From the NCBI RefSeq assembly GCF_000374065.1, contig NZ_KB893247.1, positions 129,496 to 193,495 of the forward strand: a stretch of DNA of 64,000 bases, in the 5' to 3' direction. The notes under the pieces are model-generated. The model was given only the letters and a program-made list of their open reading frames with translations. It had not been told where the DNA came from and made no database searches. A program made the position numbers and the translations under genes. This document shows, piece after piece, positions 16,320-24,997 of the stretch (positions within the stretch are counted from its first letter, which is position 1; every line of letters begins with the position of its first letter). The DNA is from Spirosoma luteum DSM 19990. GTDB lineage: Bacteria; Bacteroidota; Bacteroidia; Cytophagales; Spirosomataceae.

Positions 16320-18320
16320 ATGTCCGATCCGGCCCTGACTCCGCTTTACACGCCAACCCGATCATCCATTGAGCAGTCGTTGATGAAGCGATATATGAAT
16401 TGGCTGTTCATCAAAAAAGGACTCTACTTTCGGGATTACGACGACTTATGGGATTGGTCGGTAACGGATCTGGAAGATTTCTGGGAAAGCATCTGGCAAT
16501 TCTTCGATGTACAGAGCCATACGCCGTACTACCAGGTTGTTTTCAAGCCGAGCCAGCAGGATATGATTGGAACAACCTGGTTTTTGGGAGCAACCCTCAA
16601 CTACACCGAACACATCTTTCGCCACAAAACACCGCAGCGCCCCGCCATACTGTTTGCTTCTGAACAACAGCCAACGGCAAGAAGCATGTCGTGGGATGTG
16701 CTGGAGCAACAGGTAGCATCCGTTGCCGCTTTCCTGCGGCAACAGCGTGTGGGCGTTGGCGACCGGGTAGTGGCTGTGCTGCCCAATGGCCCGGAAGCCG
16801 TTATCGCGTTTCTGGCAACCAATGCCATTGGCGCTGTCTGGTCGAGTTGCTCGCCCGATTTTGGTACGGCCAGTGTAGTGGATCGTTTCCAGCAGATTGA
16901 GCCTAAAGTGCTGTTTGCTGTGGATGGATATACTTACAATGGCAAACGAATTGATAAAGTCGACTCCATTTCATCGCTATGCACGCAACTCCCTACCCTC
17001 CAGCAGGTAGTATGGGTCAATTATATCGATAGTACCAGTTTGCCCGCCAAATCAGTATCTTGGCAGGAAGTCATTTACACGCCAGCACCCGAGGGATTAA
17101 CGTTTGAGCCGGTTCCCTTCGGGCATCCCATCTGGATACTGTACTCATCGGGCACAACCGGCAAACCCAAGGCGATTACGCACAGTGTGGGCGGTTGCCT
17201 GCTCGAACACATGAAAGTGCTGGCACTGCATCAGGATGTACACCAGGGTGACCGGTACTTCTGGTATTCCACCACGGGCTGGATGATGTGGAACTTTGCC
17301 ATCGGCTCTATGCTGGTAGGAGCAACGCTCGTGCTTTACGAAGGAGCAGCCGGCTATCCGGACATGAATGCGCTGTGGAAACTGGCTCAGGAAACGCATA
17401 TTGTTCATTTTGGCAGTGGAGCCGCTTATTACCTCGCCTGTTTGCGAGCCGGATTGAAACCGATGGATACTGTCAGCTTGCCGCACCTGCGAACGATTGG
17501 CTCTACCGGATCACCCCTTCCGCCGGAAGGGTTTCGGTGGATATACGAGTCCGTCAAGCAGACTGTCTGGCTTATCTCGTTCAGTGGCGGAACGGATATT
17601 TGCAGCGGATTTGTGGGGGGGAATCCGTTGTTACCCGTTTACGAAGGAGAAATTCAGTGCCGGTTGCTGGGTAGCCACGTCGAAGCGTACGATGAGAAAG
17701 GTAAACCCGTTCGGGAGCAGCTGGGCGAAATGGTTATCCTGGAACCCATGCCCTCAATGCCCATTTACTTCTGGAATGACCGTAGCGACGGAACGCGGAA
17801 CACCGGAACCCAGAATAATGACCGCTATCGAAAGAGTTACTTCGACGACTATCCCGGTATATGGCGGCACGGTGACTATATTCAGATCACGCAGCGGAAT
17901 GGTGTTATCATTTATGGGCGGTCAGATGCTACCCTCAATCGGGCCGGGGTTCGTATTGGCACCAGCGAAATTTACAGTGCGGTAGAAAGTCTGCCCGAAA
18001 TAAACGACAGTCTGGTTGTGGGCTTAGAGCGGCCTGGTGGCCAGTATTTTATGCCACTATTTGTGGTATTGAAGCCGGGAGTCTCTCTGACAGACGAGCT
18101 GACAACGCGTATCAAACGGACGCTCCAGAGCCAGTTTAGCCCCCGCCATGTACCCGATGCTATTTATGCTGTCGACGAAATACCGTATACCATCAGCGGT
18201 AAGAAACTCGAAACGCCGGTAAAAAAGATTCTGTCGGGTATGGATGCCTCACTGGCTACCAGCCGGGACACGCTGCGCAACCCGGCCTCACTCGACCAGT
18301 TTAGCCACTTTAGCGGGTAA
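16320..18320 (+). CDS. acetoacetate-CoA ligase (acetoacetyl-CoA synthetase)
   Basis: 666 residues, an ANL-superfamily cytosolic enzyme activating acetoacetate to acetoacetyl-CoA with ATP (via AMP). The N-terminal cap helix region with FWESIWQFFDV is typical of acetyl/acetoacetyl-CoA synthetases. The phosphate loop is LYSSGTTGKPKAITHS (about residue 275). Further motifs are STTGWMMWNF, SFSGGTDICSGFVGGNP and IWRHGDYIQIT. The C-terminal SGKKLETPVKKIL carries the lysine region and is characteristic of the acetoacetate branch. It allows ketone bodies or acetoacetate from amino-acid breakdown to be used. The gene converges with the ECF sigma gene and stands alone. Confidence 0.9.
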   Translation: MSDPALTPLYTPTRSSIEQSLMKRYMNWLFIKKGLYFRDYDDLWDWSVTDLEDFWESIWQFFDVQSHTPYYQVVFKPSQQDMIGTTWFLGATLNYTEHIFRHKTPQRPAILFASEQQPTARSMSWDVLEQQVASVAAFLRQQRVGVGDRVVAVLPNGPEAVIAFLATNAIGAVWSSCSPDFGTASVVDRFQQIEPKVLFAVDGYTYNGKRIDKVDSISSLCTQLPTLQQVVWVNYIDSTSLPAKSVSWQEVIYTPAPEGLTFEPVPFGHPIWILYSSGTTGKPKAITHSVGGCLLEHMKVLALHQDVHQGDRYFWYSTTGWMMWNFAIGSMLVGATLVLYEGAAGYPDMNALWKLAQETHIVHFGSGAAYYLACLRAGLKPMDTVSLPHLRTIGSTGSPLPPEGFRWIYESVKQTVWLISFSGGTDICSGFVGGNPLLPVYEGEIQCRLLGSHVEAYDEKGKPVREQLGEMVILEPMPSMPIYFWNDRSDGTRNTGTQNNDRYRKSYFDDYPGIWRHGDYIQITQRNGVIIYGRSDATLNRAGVRIGTSEIYSAVESLPEINDSLVVGLERPGGQYFMPLFVVLKPGVSLTDELTTRIKRTLQSQFSPRHVPDAIYAVDEIPYTISGKKLETPVKKILSGMDASLATSRDTLRNPASLDQFSHFSG

Positions 18321-18355
18321 GCCGCAAGTCGTATATGTTCGTTCGTTTTGTGCAG

Positions 18356-18928
18356 CTAGCGATGTCTATATACAGGCTGCTCTGTACACAAACGGTGGAT
18401 CTTTTCCCGACTACGCTTCAGCCGCATCTTAACGGTACTCTCCTTGAGGCTACAGGCATAGGCAATTTTGGCAATGCTCATACCATCTTCATACTTGAAA
18501 TGTAACAGGGCTTTTTCCGAATCGGACAGCTTCTCAATGGCTCTACTAACCAGTTGAATAGCTTCTTCGCGCAATTGCTCATCGCTGGTATCAGCAGCCG
18601 CATAATCGAATCCATCCTCCATGCGCATCATGGGCAGTCGCTTGGCCAAACGAATTTGATCGGCACAGTAGTTGAACGCAATGGAATAGAGCCAGGTCGA
18701 GAAGTTGGATCGTTCCTGAAAGGCATTCAGCTTATTGAATACTTTCAGAAAAATATCATGCGTAAAATCTTCAGCCTTCAATGGATCTTTTACCATCGAC
18801 AAACATCGGCGGTAAACTTTGTTAACGTATCGCTTGTAAAGTGTCTCGAAACATTGTTCTGGCTGGTTGGAAAAATACTGACGAATCATCTCTTCGTCAG
18901 AAACGAGAGTAATTTTTGAAGGTGTCAT
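18356..18928 (-). CDS. ECF-type RNA polymerase sigma-70 factor
   Basis: 190 residues. Region 2 is seen in FETLYKRYVNKVYRRCLSMV and DFTHDIFLKVFNKLNAF then FSTWLYSIAFNYCADQIR. Region 4 is seen in LSDSEKALLHFKYEDGMS and CSLKESTVKMRLKRSREKI, a helix-turn-helix contacting the -35 element. Lengths and order fit an ECF sigma. No FecR-type anti-sigma gene or SusCD pair is adjacent, so what it senses and transcribes is unknown. It starts at ATG 18928 and has a 385-bp AT-rich region upstream. Confidence 0.9.
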   Translation of the reverse strand: MTPSKITLVSDEEMIRQYFSNQPEQCFETLYKRYVNKVYRRCLSMVKDPLKAEDFTHDIFLKVFNKLNAFQERSNFSTWLYSIAFNYCADQIRLAKRLPMMRMEDGFDYAAADTSDEQLREEAIQLVSRAIEKLSDSEKALLHFKYEDGMSIAKIAYACSLKESTVKMRLKRSREKIHRLCTEQPVYRHR

Positions 18929-19313
18929 TTATGGGGTTAGTTTACCTAAGTAACTACTGTAAATAAAGTTAAACCCCTGATATATAGTTTATCGGAAAAT
19001 GCTAAATATACTAAGCGGTAGGGAGGAATTTGGGTATATACAATGGGCTGTTTTGGTTATATAAGTGTAATCATTCGTTTATAAAATGCTCAAACATATG
19101 ATCGACAGCTAGTTGTATTTTGGGTATTGAGTCGGAGTTTTAGTTTATAATTAACTTGTATGCTATTTGTGTTGACAAATAAAATCACATCTGTTACTTC
19201 GTTTATATTCTTTACTTTCGTCTAACTGCTATCAAAAAGGGGGTATCATATCCGCAGGAAACAACCGCTTCCTGTGGATATGATACCCCCTTTTTGAGGA
19301 GAAAATCCTGGCG
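18929..19313. other. AT-rich intergenic region
   Basis: 385 bp between the ECF sigma gene and the 3' end of the fadN-type gene. Apart from the terminator at 19234-19295 I see no gene or RNA. The sigma promoter must lie in the part next to 18928, but no exact TAnnTTTG is present. Confidence 0.5.
19234..19295 (-). terminator. strong intrinsic terminator of the marR-fadN unit
   Basis: 27-bp arms (19234-19260 and 19269-19295) with a single G-T type mismatch and an 8-base loop. The outermost five pairs are A-T, giving a T-run on either strand. It lies 18 bp after the stop of the minus-strand gene at 19314. Confidence 0.85.
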
Positions 19314-21749
19314 TTAATTTCTCAGTGGCTTGCCACCCGTGAGCAGACTCTGAATTCGTTCCAGCGTTTTTTTCTCTCCCGTTAATGACAGGAAAGCTTC
19401 CCGTTCCAGATCAAGCAGGTATTGCTCCGACACGTTTTGCGGACTGCTAAGGTCGCCCCCGCAAATGACGTAGGCTAACTTGTCGGCAATTTTACGGTCA
19501 TGGTCAGAAATGTACCGGCCCATGTGCATGGCCGTTACACCCGCCCTAAACAGCGCAATACCGGTTTTGCCCTGCACTTTTATGTCGGTACGGGGTTTGG
19601 GTTGCGTATACCCATTGTCGGCCAGTTCGATGGCGGCCTGTTTGGCTTCGGACAGTAAGCGGCTGCGATTCAGCACAATCTGGTCAGTAGCCCGGAGGTA
19701 ATTCATTTCTCTGGCTTCCTGCGCCGACGTCGACACTTTGGCGGTAGCAATGTTCATGTACACACTTTGCAGGATGTTTAATTCCGGGTCGCCGGACTGG
19801 TAGAGGTCTGAGGCACGGGCGGCCATCTCTTTAGTGCCACCACCGGCAGGAATCAGGCCAACACCCACTTCTACTAGGCCAATGTAACTTTCGGCATGGG
19901 CCACAACCCGGTCGGCGTGCAGTACGGCTTCGCAACCGCCCCCCAGCGTGAGTGTATGCGGAGCCACCACCACCGGAATGGACGAATACCGCAGGCGCGT
20001 GATGAGCTTTTGGAACTGGGCAATCATCAGGTTGACTTCATCAAACTCCTGCTCTACGGCAAACATAAACAGAGTGGCCAGGTTAGCCCCTGCCGAAAAA
20101 GCATCGGTCGAGTCATTACCAACCACCAGCCCCCGGAAGTCTTTTTCAGCCAGCGAAATACCTTTGTTCAACGCTTCGGAAACCTCCTGCCCAAAGGTGT
20201 TCATCTTGCTGCGGAACTCCACGTTCAGGATGCCATCGCCCAGGTCGATGATGCTGGCGCCCGCGTTCTTCCAGACGATGTTGTTGCTCAGGTTCTCCAG
20301 GATGGTGAAGACTTCAGCCCCCGGAATGGCCTTGTAACTTTTGGTCGGAATGTCATAATACTGGCGCTTCCCGTTTTCAATTTTGTAGAAACTATCGAAT
20401 CCGGCGGCCAGCATATCGTACACCCACTGCGCGGGCTTCTTTCCCTGCGCTTCAATCAAATCGAGTCCTTTTTGCACCCCGATAGCATCCCAGGTTTCGA
20501 ACAGGCCCAACTGCCAGCCGAAACCGGCAGTAATGGCCGCGTCGATGCGGTAGAGTTCGTCCGAAATTTCGGGGATGCGATGGGTTGCGTACTGGAAACC
20601 GTCGGCAAAGGTTTTCCGGTAAAACTCACCCGCTTTGTCTTTACCATCAATCAATACCGGAAAGCGTTTTTTTAAACTGTCAATAGCCTTGGTACTCTCC
20701 AGCGTTGCAAACTTGACCTTCTCCGATGGTTTATATTCGTAGGTATTCAGGTCGAGGGCCAGAATCTGGGTCTGTCCCTTCTCGTCTTTTGTTTTCTTGT
20801 AGTAGCCCTGACCGGTTTTATCACCCAGCCATTTGTTCTCCATCAGTTTCTGCACCGAAGCAGGCAGTTCGAAACTCGCCCGCGACTCATCATGCTCCAT
20901 CCTGACCAGATTACCGGCCACGTTGACCGTCGTATCCAGCCCGACTACATCCGACAGCCGGAACGTGCCCGACTTGGGTCGCCCTACCACCGGGCCGGTG
21001 AGTTTGTCTACCGCTTCTACGCCCAGCCCCAGTTCTTCGGCTACCCGAATGGTTTGAATCAACGACTGAATACCCAGTCGGTTGGCAATAAAACCGGGGG
21101 TGTCTTTGCCCAGCACCGTCGTTTTCCCCAGAAATAAATCGCCGTAGTTCATCAGGAAATCGACAACGGCGGGGTCGGTATCGGGGCCGGGAATAATTTC
21201 GAGCAAACGCAGGTATCGGGGCGGGTTGAAGAAGTGCGTGCCACAGAAGTTGCGTCGAAAATCGGCACTACGTCCTTCTGCCAGCAGGTGCATAGGAATA
21301 CCCGAGGTGTTGGAGGTGATGAGCGTGCCGGGTTTACGGAACTGCTCCACCCGTTCGTACACCGAGCGTTTGATGTTCAGGCGTTCGACTACCACTTCGA
21401 TGACCCAATCGCAGGTAGCAATCTCCTTCAGGTTATCATCGAAATTTCCCAGTTTGATTCGGTCCGCGAATTTGGGGCTATACAACGAAGCCGGGCTGGC
21501 TTTGAGCATCGTTTGGAACGCATCATTTACAATCCGATTCCGAACGAACGGGCTTTCGGTCGTTAATCCCTTTGCTTTTTCGGCCTCGTTCGGTTCCGCC
21601 GGAACGATATCCAGCAGTAAGACATCCACACCAATGTTGGCGAAGTGAGCCGCAATACGCGACCCCATAATGCCGGAGCCCAGCACGGCGACGCGACGGA
21701 TGGTACGGTTTTTTACGCTTGTCTGTGGTTTTGTTAAGGTTGCTTCCAT
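19314..21749 (-). CDS. fadN: 3-hydroxyacyl-CoA dehydrogenase/enoyl-CoA hydratase, FadN-type
   Basis: 811 residues, a fused beta-oxidation enzyme. Residues about 17-210 are the NAD-binding dehydrogenase (VAVLGSGIMGSRIAAHF, GxGxxG at 24-29; then THFFNPPRYLRLLEIIPG with the catalytic His). A helical dehydrogenase C-domain follows (DTPGFIANRLG). About residues 490-740 form an enoyl-CoA hydratase (LVVGNDSTDAFSAGANL, TLGGGCEAVLHAD, VGVGLIPAGGGTKEMA). Dehydrogenase-first order matches Bacillus FadN and is opposite to E. coli FadB. It hydrates enoyl-CoA and oxidises the 3-hydroxyacyl-CoA. The thiolase usual in such operons is absent; a terminator follows directly. Upstream are a short fragment gene and marR. 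Confidence 0.9.
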   Translation of the reverse strand: MEATLTKPQTSVKNRTIRRVAVLGSGIMGSRIAAHFANIGVDVLLLDIVPAEPNEAEKAKGLTTESPFVRNRIVNDAFQTMLKASPASLYSPKFADRIKLGNFDDNLKEIATCDWVIEVVVERLNIKRSVYERVEQFRKPGTLITSNTSGIPMHLLAEGRSADFRRNFCGTHFFNPPRYLRLLEIIPGPDTDPAVVDFLMNYGDLFLGKTTVLGKDTPGFIANRLGIQSLIQTIRVAEELGLGVEAVDKLTGPVVGRPKSGTFRLSDVVGLDTTVNVAGNLVRMEHDESRASFELPASVQKLMENKWLGDKTGQGYYKKTKDEKGQTQILALDLNTYEYKPSEKVKFATLESTKAIDSLKKRFPVLIDGKDKAGEFYRKTFADGFQYATHRIPEISDELYRIDAAITAGFGWQLGLFETWDAIGVQKGLDLIEAQGKKPAQWVYDMLAAGFDSFYKIENGKRQYYDIPTKSYKAIPGAEVFTILENLSNNIVWKNAGASIIDLGDGILNVEFRSKMNTFGQEVSEALNKGISLAEKDFRGLVVGNDSTDAFSAGANLATLFMFAVEQEFDEVNLMIAQFQKLITRLRYSSIPVVVAPHTLTLGGGCEAVLHADRVVAHAESYIGLVEVGVGLIPAGGGTKEMAARASDLYQSGDPELNILQSVYMNIATAKVSTSAQEAREMNYLRATDQIVLNRSRLLSEAKQAAIELADNGYTQPKPRTDIKVQGKTGIALFRAGVTAMHMGRYISDHDRKIADKLAYVICGGDLSSPQNVSEQYLLDLEREAFLSLTGEKKTLERIQSLLTGGKPLRN

Positions 21750-21785
21750 GTGTTTTGTTGGTCGGGTAACGGAATAAAGCCAGCG

Positions 21786-21998
21786 TTACTGCCAGTCGGC
21801 CTCTATGTCGTTCCTATCTTTTTTTAGTTTAGTTAATTCGTCGATATCCAGTAGGTCTTTCGGCCGTCCGGTGGCCTGTTTTTCAATCAGCAAGTCATTC
21901 AGATGAATTACTTTGAAGGGTATTCCGTCAAACGAAGCATCGGGCGCGCGGTTGTAGCAGTCATCGAAATCGGCGAAGGCTTTTAATGCGTGTCCCAT
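21786..21998 (-). CDS. truncated nucleotidyltransferase (DUF6036-like) C-terminal fragment
   Basis: 70 residues. The part FDGIPFKVIHLNDLLIEKQA followed by TGRPKDLLDIDEL matches the C-terminal end of DUF6036/MNT-type nucleotidyltransferases (family pattern ...LxDLIxxKxATGRPKDLxDIExL). The N-terminal catalytic GS-x-D-x-D part is missing, and the space upstream is occupied by marR, so it is probably a remnant rather than a working enzyme. It has its own ATG and sits 36 bp upstream of fadN and 18 bp after marR. It could still be expressed as a small protein. Confidence 0.55.
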   Translation of the reverse strand: MGHALKAFADFDDCYNRAPDASFDGIPFKVIHLNDLLIEKQATGRPKDLLDIDELTKLKKDRNDIEADWQ

Positions 21999-22016
21999 AG
22001 CCTGGGTAAACCTGTA

Positions 22017-22487
22017 CTAATCCAGCGTTAGTTCTTCCGGTTCGGCGGCTTTAATGCGGGCGTTCTCTTCTTCTACCATTCGATTGAGGTCATTCATGAC
22101 TTCAAAGAAGACGGCCAGCTTGTTCAGGGGAATCCGCTCCCGAACCATGTTGTTGAACTGAATAACGCCGTCGCGGGCCATCTCGCGTTTGGCTTTTCCT
22201 GCCTCGGTCAGGTAAATACGGACGAACCGTTTATCGTTACCATCCACGACGCGCCGAATCAGTCCACGCTCTTCCAGGCTTTTCAGCATCCTGACCAGTG
22301 AGCGGGGTTCCATGCCCAGCAACGGGCCAATTTTGGTAGCTGGAGTCCCCTCAACCAGGTCGATATTCAGCAGTACGTAGCCGATAGCCATCGTAATGTC
22401 GAAGCGGGCAGCATACGCGTTGTACATGCGTGAAATAGCGTGCCAGCCCCATTTTATGTGAAAATCAACGGTCTTTTCCTTTTTCAT
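22017..22487 (-). CDS. MarR-family transcriptional regulator
   Basis: 156 residues, winged-helix dimer. The recognition region is PATKIGPLLGMEPRSLVRMLKSLEERGLIRR and the wing is GNDKRFVRIYLTEAGK. The ATG at 22487 (MKKEKTVDFHIKWGW) is preferred over the frame start at 22550, because the upstream part contains the palindromic operator. It heads a unit with fadN and so probably represses beta-oxidation until a fatty acyl ligand binds. That is inference from position. Confidence 0.9.
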   Translation of the reverse strand: MKKEKTVDFHIKWGWHAISRMYNAYAARFDITMAIGYVLLNIDLVEGTPATKIGPLLGMEPRSLVRMLKSLEERGLIRRVVDGNDKRFVRIYLTEAGKAKREMARDGVIQFNNMVRERIPLNKLAVFFEVMNDLNRMVEEENARIKAAEPEELTLD

Positions 22488-22506
22488 AGCAGGTGTTGCT
22501 CTGTGA

Positions 22507-22556
22507 GTATGCAACGTAAATTTACTGCTTTTTTTGAAACTGGTATGCATGCATAC
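22507..22556. promoter_or_regulatory. probable MarR operator and promoter
   Basis: A perfect 14-bp palindrome GTATGCATGCATAC at 22543-22556, plus a half-site copy GTATGCA at 22507-22513. Between them TAAATTTA (22517-22524) resembles the -7 box TAnnTTTG with one mismatch. The palindrome would cover the -33 region of the marR promoter, the expected place for autorepression. Confidence 0.6.
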
Positions 22557-22658
22557 TATCTAAGCCAGGATTTTTATGGTTATACTGACCGACCTTGATT
22601 GTACCTTCATCATTGAATTCAATTCGTAAAATCAGTAAAATCAGCTGAATTAATTTAA

Positions 22659-23930
22659 TCACATAAATCCTGGTTCAGCCAGCAGTTTATCCACCAATCG
22701 GTTAAATTCTTCCACATATTGGTCATAGTACTTACCCGTACCGGGGCCGGAGAACCCCGTATGGATGTGCCGTACCTTCCCCTTTTTGTCAATAAAAATG
22801 GTCGTTGGAAACGCTACAACGGCGTTCAACTCGGGCAGCGCTTTAGATGCTTCCGCTTTATCATTCGAGCCAGCCAGCACAATGGGGTAATCAATCTGAA
22901 ACCGCTCTTTCATACGCTCAATCTTTGGACCCGATACTGCCATTTCCGTAGACCGTTCAAACGCCAGCCCGAGTACTTCAACCCCACGCTGTTTATTTTT
23001 CTGGTACCACGGAATCAGAAACCTGGTTTCGTCCATGCAGTTGGGGCACCAGGAGCCGAGTATCTGCACGATTGTTACCTTACCGGTGAAACGTGGGTCT
23101 GCCAGCGAAACGATATTGCCATTAGGTTCGGGGAAGGAAACGTTGAGGGTTTTGGCCCCCGGTTTCAGGTACGTCAGCGTGGCCGGGTCGGGGAGTTCAG
23201 CCTTAGGGTCGAAGCGGGCTACCCAGGATTCATAGCCCGAAATGCCCGACCAGAAGCCACCCGTCATTGTTTTTGTAGCTGCATCGTGCCTGGCTTTAAA
23301 CAGAAACAGGTGCGACCCATCGAAGCAGGACAGAAAAAGGCTGTCGCCCACCACATTCCCATCTAGGTAGCGGTAATCGCCGGTAGGCGTCAGGAAAGTG
23401 CCGGTTACGCGATTGCCAGTCTGCTCAAATACACCGACTGCATTCACCGAATCGACCTTACCCGTTTTACTTTCGAACTGCGTGGCCCATTTTCCGCTTA
23501 CATTCGTAGTGGTTGACTCATTCTTCGTGAATCGGTAGGCAACGCCCTGTTCTGCCTCGAAAGGAAGCGTTTGTATGCCCAGCCCCACCCTATTTCGGCG
23601 ATATACGCCCCGGAGCGTAGCCACGTTGGACGTATTACCGTCTATCTTTGCAACCAGTTCTGATTCAAACAGCCCCATCGGTATGTGCAATGAGTCGCCC
23701 TGAACGGTAGCAGTATCCATAGGCAACCGCTCGCTGCCGTTAATGGCAAAAACGGTATAGGTTTTCTCGGTATCGGATACGGGCTGAATATCAAGTCCGA
23801 AGGGCAGTTCTCCGCCGGGGGTTAGCAGTACGGCGCGGTACTGACCCGTTGTCAGCGTTGACGATTTGTCGGTACAGGCGGTGAGCGAGCATACGATGGC
23901 AATGGCTGCGACAGGCAGAAGGTGTTTCAT
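22659..23930 (-). CDS. TlpA-like thiol:disulfide redoxin lipoprotein
   Basis: 423 residues. The N-terminus is a lipoprotein signal with lipobox SLTAC. Residues about 25-260 are a beta-rich domain of unknown role, seen before TlpA domains in Bacteroidota. Residues about 265-423 are a thioredoxin fold with the redox motif WCPNC (Cys295, Cys298) and cis-proline in AFPTTIF. It probably reduces or exchanges disulfides in periplasmic proteins. It is transcribed away from rsmH with a 77-bp shared promoter region. Confidence 0.85.
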   Translation of the reverse strand: MKHLLPVAAIAIVCSLTACTDKSSTLTTGQYRAVLLTPGGELPFGLDIQPVSDTEKTYTVFAINGSERLPMDTATVQGDSLHIPMGLFESELVAKIDGNTSNVATLRGVYRRNRVGLGIQTLPFEAEQGVAYRFTKNESTTTNVSGKWATQFESKTGKVDSVNAVGVFEQTGNRVTGTFLTPTGDYRYLDGNVVGDSLFLSCFDGSHLFLFKARHDAATKTMTGGFWSGISGYESWVARFDPKAELPDPATLTYLKPGAKTLNVSFPEPNGNIVSLADPRFTGKVTIVQILGSWCPNCMDETRFLIPWYQKNKQRGVEVLGLAFERSTEMAVSGPKIERMKERFQIDYPIVLAGSNDKAEASKALPELNAVVAFPTTIFIDKKGKVRHIHTGFSGPGTGKYYDQYVEEFNRLVDKLLAEPGFM

Positions 23931-24007
23931 ATTTTTTTAAGGGTTGTATTCCTGTTTTGTTCGAATGACAACCCCAACAACGACCACAAAAGAAGGTTAG
24001 TTTCTGA

Positions 24008-24922
24008 ATGAGCGATTACCACGAACCCGTTTTACTGCAGGCCTGCATCGATGGCCTGAATCTGCAACCCGGCGGCACCTACGTCGACATCACGTTTGGT
24101 GGCGGGGGGCACAGCCGGGAAATTCTGCGTCAACTGGGACCAGATTCGGCGGGCCGGTTGTTTGGCTTCGATCAGGATGCCGATGCCCGCGTTAATGCTC
24201 AGGCCATCGGCGATTCGCGCCTGACGTTTGTAGCCTCCAACTTCCGTAATATCAAACGGTACCTGCGGCTCTACAAAGCAGAACAGGTTGATGGTATTCT
24301 GGCTGATCTGGGTATATCATCGCACCAGATAGACACGCCCGAACGGGGCTTCTCGACCCGTTTTGATGCCGACCTCGATATGCGCATGAACCAGCAGGCC
24401 GACCGCACTGCCCGGCAGGTGGTCAACTCATACCCCGAACCGGAACTGCACCGGATTCTGGGTATGTACGGCGAAGTTACCAATGCCCGCACAGTGGCCG
24501 CTGCGCTGGTGTCGGCCCGCTCCAACCGGTCTATCGATACGGTCAATGACCTCAAAAATGCGTTGCAGCGATACGCGCCACGGGGTAAGGAAAATAAGTT
24601 TTTTGCGCAGGTTTTTCAGGCATTGCGGATTGAAGTAAACGAAGAATTAGTCGCGCTGGAAGAATTTCTGGAACAGGTGCCGGAGATACTGAAACCGGGT
24701 GGGCGCCTGGTAGTGATGTCATACCACTCACTCGAAGACCGGCTAGTGAAAAACTTCATCAACAAGGGCAAGTTTCAGGGGGAGGTTGAGAAGGACTTAT
24801 ACGGTAATGATATCAAGCCGCTACAATCGATAACGCGCAAACCCATTGAAGCCACGCCCGACGAGATTGCCCGCAATCCTCGCGCCCGGAGCGCAAAACT
24901 GAGGATTGCCGAGAAGATTTGA
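24008..24922 (+). CDS. rsmH: 16S rRNA (cytosine1402-N4)-methyltransferase
   Basis: 304 residues, full length. RsmH (MraW) methylates N4 of C1402 in 16S rRNA using SAM. Signatures are HEPVLLQ near the start, YVDITFGGGGHSREIL for SAM binding, ILADLGISSHQID, ERGFSTRFDADLDMRMNQ, and SYHSLEDRLVKNF. The C-terminal NPRARSAKLRIAEK is also typical. The gene is usually in the division-cell-wall cluster after mraZ; here mraZ and ftsL are absent and a YifB ATPase follows 75 bp downstream. Confidence 0.95.
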   Translation: MSDYHEPVLLQACIDGLNLQPGGTYVDITFGGGGHSREILRQLGPDSAGRLFGFDQDADARVNAQAIGDSRLTFVASNFRNIKRYLRLYKAEQVDGILADLGISSHQIDTPERGFSTRFDADLDMRMNQQADRTARQVVNSYPEPELHRILGMYGEVTNARTVAAALVSARSNRSIDTVNDLKNALQRYAPRGKENKFFAQVFQALRIEVNEELVALEEFLEQVPEILKPGGRLVVMSYHSLEDRLVKNFINKGKFQGEVEKDLYGNDIKPLQSITRKPIEATPDEIARNPRARSAKLRIAEKI

Positions 24923-24951
24923 GTTGCCTTTTTTATTGCCCTGCTATATCG

Positions 24952-24959
24952 TAGTTTTG
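24952..24959 (+). promoter_or_regulatory. -7 promoter box of the YifB/ComM gene
   Basis: TAGTTTTG, an exact TAnnTTTG, 39 bp before the ATG at 24998. TTG triplets upstream are not at the ideal spacing. Confidence 0.4.
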
Positions 24960-24997
24960 AAACCCATCACCCGCAATTGTTTACTTAAGTACCCATT

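Noticed and set aside
18356..18928. ECF sigma as regulator of the glycan locus
   Set aside because: It lies more than 35 kb away with no anti-sigma gene, and the locus has its own two-component pair.
19896..20675. 259-codon plus-strand frame opposite fadN
   Set aside because: Shadow of the hydratase and dehydrogenase codons on the other strand; no family signature.
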